Below are positions 60,391 through 64,000 of a DNA stretch of 64,000 nt, in pieces. The stretch's first letter is position 1; every line of letters begins with the position of its first letter. The DNA comes from Chryseobacterium carnipullorum (GTDB lineage Bacteria; Bacteroidota; Bacteroidia; Flavobacteriales; Weeksellaceae), in contig NZ_FRCD01000002.1 in NCBI RefSeq assembly GCF_900142785.1, positions 248,001 to 312,000 of the forward strand, given 5' to 3'. The position numbers were made by a program, and so were the translations under genes. The notes beneath the pieces are model-generated. The model ran no database searches. It saw nothing but the letters and a program-made list of their open reading frames with translations, and was not told the DNA's origin.

Positions 60391-62175
60391 TTAGAATTTT
60401 AATTTTTTGGTGAGTACTTTTCCGTTTTCCAGAACCGCAGTTACGGTTAAGATCGTATTCTTTTCGTTGACAGGGAATCTGAATTCGGATGATTTTATAT
60501 CTGTTCTGGTGGTAAGGAGTCTTCCCGAAGCATCATAGATATGTAATGATGAAATTTTCAGATCACTTTTGATCAGCACAGCATTCGCATCTTTTGTAAT
60601 GTCGGCAGTGCTTGTCTTGACAGTATTTCCTACAGAGAGTACAGTCTGACGTTCGATGATTACGGAATAATCTTCAACCTGTCCGTATTTTGGAGTAGAG
60701 CAAGCGGTAACGGCTGTTCCGTTAAATTCTCCGATTACTCTCATTCTTAAAGGAGTATTAGCAACAGCATTTGCTGGTGGAGTTACCGATATGCTCGCTA
60801 CAGAACCGTTGCTGATCCCGCTTTGATTAAGGACTAGTTCCGAGGTCTCATTGAATTGTCCGTCATTATTATAATCGATATATGCCTTTATAATATGGGG
60901 ATTGCTTGTTCCCGGTGCAACCGTAAGCGTTGTTGCGGTATTGGCTGGAATGGTCGTTTTTGAAACCCCGGCACAATAGTTTCCGGTAAAGTTTTCGTAG
61001 AAATTATTAGAAGCCTGCTTGTAGTTGGCAGAATAATTATTGATGTTGGCAAATTTCACAGAAGTAACACCAATGTTGAAGTTTCCTGGATTCGTCATGG
61101 AAGTAGGAGTACAAGCTGCGGTTAAAACAGAACTGTTGTTAGGAGTCGTGGTAGATGCAACCGGAGAGTTGATCAAAGACTGTCTGTACTGCAATAGCTG
61201 CGCGGTGGCTCTGTCTGCCTGTCCCGTTGTAAATAAGTTTCTGAAACAGTAGGTATAGGCCATGACGTTTTTCTCACCTCCTGCATAGATTTGGGTCGTA
61301 CAAGGATTGATCTGTCCCGTTTGGCAGCTGCTTGGAACAGACGAGTGGTAAAGACTTTTCATAGGTTCCGTATCACACACCAGATCTCCCTGCAGCGTAC
61401 AGTCTGTATTCGTAGGGCAGGCTCCTGTAGATTCATTGTACCCTTCATGAGTGTGACGCAGGCCCAGAGCGTGTCCGAATTCATGGGCTAAAGTCTGTGC
61501 ATTCACGGAAGATGCGTTAGTAGACATGAAAGAATAGTCATTACTGCCGCCCGGATAATAAGCAAATCCGTTTAATCCTCCTGAGTTAGAGGTTAGTTTT
61601 TTAACGACATAGATATTGTAATACTTGCTCGTATCCCACATCCCCAAAGCGGTAATTTCGGAAGCGGTTACAGCATTGGTTGTATTGTCATTATTGACTC
61701 CGCCGCTTACATATTTAGGTAAATTAGATGCATTAATTCTATTGATTCCGTTGGTTGTATTACAATTTGGGTCTACTTTGGCAAAAACAAATTTTACAGG
61801 CAGTACCGCGCTGGTTCCGGACATTCCGCTGGAAACACTTCCGGAAAATACCCCATTGGTATAATTTACCCATGCGATAATATCCGCATCAGATTTGTTA
61901 TTCACAGTTCCGATGGCACTTCCGTCGCCTACTACATGAACAACGACAGGGATTTCATAGACCAGCTTTTTATTGATCGTTTTGGAAAACTTCCCGCTTT
62001 TGATCAGTTTGGATAATTCCAGATTAAAGGCATCATCCTGAGCTTTCTGTTCGGGATATCTTTCATAATGTTTCCGCATTAATTCATCAGTTCCGCATTC
62101 CTGGAATTCCTGCTTTTGGGAGTACAAGTTGGAACATAAGGTTCCTGAGATAATTAAAAGTAGTAGTTTTTTCAT
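60391..62175 (-). CDS. Secreted M43-family metalloprotease with GEVED and T9SS domains
   Basis: The 594-residue protein has a signal peptide (MKKLLLLIISGTLCSNLYSQ) and a propeptide-like region. Its pappalysin/cytophagalysin catalytic domain has the zinc motif H231-E-F-G-H235-ALGLRH241 and Met-turn VMAYTYC. A GEVED domain (IKAYIDYNNDGQFN to GQVEDYSVII) and a C-terminal type A sorting domain (LHIYDASGRLLTTRT to KVLTKKLKF) complete it. It should be secreted by the type IX system and degrade extracellular protein. ATG 62175 is preferred over ATG 62190. Confidence 0.93.
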   Translation of the reverse strand: MKKLLLLIISGTLCSNLYSQKQEFQECGTDELMRKHYERYPEQKAQDDAFNLELSKLIKSGKFSKTINKKLVYEIPVVVHVVGDGSAIGTVNNKSDADIIAWVNYTNGVFSGSVSSGMSGTSAVLPVKFVFAKVDPNCNTTNGINRINASNLPKYVSGGVNNDNTTNAVTASEITALGMWDTSKYYNIYVVKKLTSNSGGLNGFAYYPGGSNDYSFMSTNASSVNAQTLAHEFGHALGLRHTHEGYNESTGACPTNTDCTLQGDLVCDTEPMKSLYHSSVPSSCQTGQINPCTTQIYAGGEKNVMAYTYCFRNLFTTGQADRATAQLLQYRQSLINSPVASTTTPNNSSVLTAACTPTSMTNPGNFNIGVTSVKFANINNYSANYKQASNNFYENFTGNYCAGVSKTTIPANTATTLTVAPGTSNPHIIKAYIDYNNDGQFNETSELVLNQSGISNGSVASISVTPPANAVANTPLRMRVIGEFNGTAVTACSTPKYGQVEDYSVIIERQTVLSVGNTVKTSTADITKDANAVLIKSDLKISSLHIYDASGRLLTTRTDIKSSEFRFPVNEKNTILTVTAVLENGKVLTKKLKF

Positions 62176-62369
62176 AATTCTTATAGTCATGATTTCGTTA
62201 AATAAAAATAATAAAAAATTATATAAATGCGGAAATCGCGAAAAAATTCATTAAATATTCTGATTATAAGTAAAATTTTTTATATTTATGATGAAAATAT
62301 TGTTTTATTACATGGTTATGTGAAAAGTGTGAATTTTTTATTTGCCATTTTTGAAAGCACTAATCAATA

Positions 62370-62960
62370 TTATTGTTTTAACTGATTATTAATTTCTTCA
62401 AACTTATCAATAAGTCCGTTCAGTTTAGCCTGCTGTTTTTTTATCGTCTTAGGTCTCAAATAAAACCAATTGAAAGCAATCCATAAAAAAGTAACAGCAT
62501 AAACGGTTATTCCGTAAAAGACAGTCATTCTCGAAGTGTACTCATACATATACAGACAGATCCCCATGAACAACATTATAAAATAGATGTTCATCATGGT
62601 GGTCTGTATAAATTTCTGTTTGCTTTTCAGAGAGTACAAGCTGTTCAGATATTCCGTATTGGTTTGGGTATTGTCCAGTTTATAGAAATTCGTAAACAAT
62701 TGATTATAGGCAGACAGAAAAATGACCATAGCCAGAATAATTAAAATAATCCCTATTTTGCTTGTCATCAGTTGAGGTTGGTAATGGTACCAGATCAAGC
62801 CTATCCCTACACTCGTTACGATTAAAAGAATGTTGGTAACGGCAAGTTTTCGGATATTCTCGTTTTTAAATTTTTTCAGTCTGCCAAGCAGTTCTTCTAT
62901 GCTGGGTTTCTCAGTGGTCTGTTGTTTCCACAGATTTTTAAAGTCAATATTAGTAGCCAT
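62370..62960 (-). CDS. Four-helix membrane protein, probable ECF sigma partner
   Basis: The 196-residue protein has a cytoplasmic N-terminus of about 40 residues (FKNLWKQQTTEKPSIEELL), four hydrophobic helices (about 42-60, 66-86, 113-135, 140-165) and a C-terminal coiled-coil-like helix (KLNGLIDKFEEINNQLK). Its start overlaps the sigma factor gene by 11 bases, so translation is coupled. That position and the cytosolic N-terminus suggest an anti-sigma role, although it lacks the zinc motif of ZAS-type anti-sigmas. This is inference. Confidence 0.78.
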   Translation of the reverse strand: MATNIDFKNLWKQQTTEKPSIEELLGRLKKFKNENIRKLAVTNILLIVTSVGIGLIWYHYQPQLMTSKIGIILIILAMVIFLSAYNQLFTNFYKLDNTQTNTEYLNSLYSLKSKQKFIQTTMMNIYFIMLFMGICLYMYEYTSRMTVFYGITVYAVTFLWIAFNWFYLRPKTIKKQQAKLNGLIDKFEEINNQLKQ

Positions 62961-63420
62961 TTTCTTTGAATCTTTTTGTTAATTTTTCTTTTATCCTGTG
63001 AATTCTTACCCGGATATTGGATTCAGAGAGTCCAACGATGCCGGCAATTTCTGCCTGCTTTACTTCCTCGAGTTCCAGAGAAATAATAATACGATCTGTT
63101 TCCGGCAGCTCTGAAATAAACTGATAAAGACGCTGTATCTGGGGTTCAACGGATTCCTGTTTTTTTTCCTCAAGATGAATGGGAAGATCAGCTTTCGCAA
63201 ATCTTTTCTCCCTTTCGATCTGTTTTAAACACGTATTCGATGCAATTCTAAAGATCCATGTCCCGATACTGGACTCATTCCTGAATTTTGGAAGCTGTTG
63301 CCAAACAATAATGAAGGTTTCCTGTGCAAGATCCTGTGCCAGTTCAGAATCATTGACATACCCCATGCATAAACGGAATATCTTCTGCCAGTATAATTCA
63401 TATATCTCTTCAAATACCAT
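62950..63420 (-). CDS. ECF-family RNA polymerase sigma factor
   Basis: The 156-residue protein has region 2 (FRLCMGYVNDSELAQDLAQE, then WIFRIASNTCLKQIERE) and region 4 (LPETDRIIISLELEEVKQAE, then GLSESNIRVRIHRIKEKL). It lacks region 3, as ECF sigma factors do. It should direct transcription of a stress regulon. It lies between an alpha/beta hydrolase gene (TAATG overlap) and the four-helix membrane protein gene, forming a probable three-gene operon. Confidence 0.93.
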   Translation of the reverse strand: MVFEEIYELYWQKIFRLCMGYVNDSELAQDLAQETFIIVWQQLPKFRNESSIGTWIFRIASNTCLKQIEREKRFAKADLPIHLEEKKQESVEPQIQRLYQFISELPETDRIIISLELEEVKQAEIAGIVGLSESNIRVRIHRIKEKLTKRFKENGY

Positions 63421-64000
63421 TAGTGAGATGATAAAAAGTTATTTAACTGTTCAAAGTACCATTCTTTGTCGTCATACATGATAAAATGAAGTCCTTTGGT
63501 AGCATATCTCATATCTGCATTCTTTAAATTTTTATATTGAGCTTCAATAGCTGGTTTGAAATTTACAAAATAAGATTCCAGCAGGATGAGTGAAGGACAC
63601 TGAATCGTTTTTATTTTTTCACGAAGATCGGTATTGGTAAAATCGCAGTACATCTTTGCAAACGTTGTTCTGTCAGATTTCATACTCCAGCCAATTACCG
63701 TTTCCTGCATGGAAGAATCGGCTACAAGACGGGGGATCGTGCCGGTTTGCATTTGTTTAAATTGTTCCTCATTCATTGCTTTCAATCCATTGATGGTGGC
63801 GCTACAGTCATTGTTTTCTTTAGATTTAAAATGGGGATCTGATAGTGCGGCTAAACAGGGAAGAGCATCCACAACAACTATTTTGGAAACCAGTTCAGGG
63901 TAATCTGCGGCGATTGCCAGTGCCATACCGCCGCCCATACTATGTCCGATAATAATAACTTTTCCAATCTTCAGATCTTTTAGATAATCAGCAATTCCTT
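63420..64000 (-). CDS. Alpha/beta hydrolase (partial, N-terminus outside window)
   Basis: The reading frame enters from the right edge and ends at 63420. At least 193 codons are visible. The nucleophile motif GHSMGGGMA is near 63945-63920 and the catalytic His is probably in TKGLHFIMYD close to the C-terminus. The frame is open upstream of the internal ATG at 63938 to the edge (IADYLKDLKIGKVIII), so the true start lies beyond 64000. The substrate is unknown. It appears to be the first visible gene of the sigma-factor operon. Confidence 0.88.
   Translation of the reverse strand, partial: GIADYLKDLKIGKVIIIGHSMGGGMALAIAADYPELVSKIVVVDALPCLAALSDPHFKSKENNDCSATINGLKAMNEEQFKQMQTGTIPRLVADSSMQETVIGWSMKSDRTTFAKMYCDFTNTDLREKIKTIQCPSLILLESYFVNFKPAIEAQYKNLKNADMRYATKGLHFIMYDDKEWYFEQLNNFLSSH

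Overview
The window comes from a Bacteroidota genome, most likely a flavobacterium close to Chryseobacterium. The evidence is the low GC content, the near absence of Shine-Dalgarno sequences, many promoters of the TTG-N19/20-TAnnTTTG type, type IX secretion C-terminal domains, secreted proteins that begin AQVGINT after the signal peptide, and proteins closely resembling Chryseobacterium families (DUF3467, DUF5777, paired 'transposase-like' HTH proteins). The genus is inferred from pattern recognition, not from a database search.

Layout. 0-3.1 kb: a tmRNA gene leaving the left edge, an AT-rich intergenic stretch with two perfect DnaA boxes, rpsU, xerC, hpf and seven tRNAs, six of them a tandem duplication of Thr-Tyr-Gly. 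3.2-12.8 kb: a two-component system, a heavy-metal RND efflux operon (outer-membrane channel, adaptor, pump) and a DUF4394 lipoprotein. 13-34 kb: the translation/transcription super-cluster tuf, tRNA-Trp, secE, nusG, rplKAJL, rpoBC and a DUF3467 gene. It is interrupted twice by genes for secreted proteins, between nusG and rplK and between rplL and rpoB. Each interruption has terminators on one side and a new promoter on the other. 34.3-38.2 kb: a Crp/Fnr-type regulator and a tight five-gene operon (DUF5777 barrel, c-type cytochrome lipoprotein, YceI, ankyrin repeats, DOMON-like protein with a T9SS signal), preceded by a CRP-like operator. I regard this as the best candidate for an undescribed system.

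38.2-43.8 kb: a pair of small HTH proteins, a fatty acid hydroxylase-type membrane enzyme, a fibrinogen-like secreted protein, a basic secreted protein of unknown role and a membrane-anchored AraC regulator. 43.8-51.2 kb: a nucleotide pyrophosphatase/phosphodiesterase, a divergent NmrA-type oxidoreductase/HxlR regulator pair with a visible operator, an alcohol dehydrogenase-cupin operon opposite an AraC regulator, a carboxylesterase, and a small Cys-rich peptide with a double-glycine leader. 51.3-64 kb: alpha-amylase, DNA polymerase IV, a GNAT acetyltransferase, a thioredoxin-like protein, purine nucleoside phosphorylase, LpxK, TruA, an ABC exporter, a secreted M43 metalloprotease, an ECF sigma factor with a membrane partner, and the 3' part of an alpha/beta hydrolase that runs off the right edge.

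How the parts work together. The left half is growth machinery near a possible replication origin. The two-component system probably controls the metal pump through TTAA direct repeats spaced 11 bp apart. The Crp-type regulator probably controls the envelope redox operon. HxlR and AraC regulators sit opposite oxidoreductase genes that they probably control. Coordinates of short sites were read by eye. No similarity search, folding or skew calculation was run.
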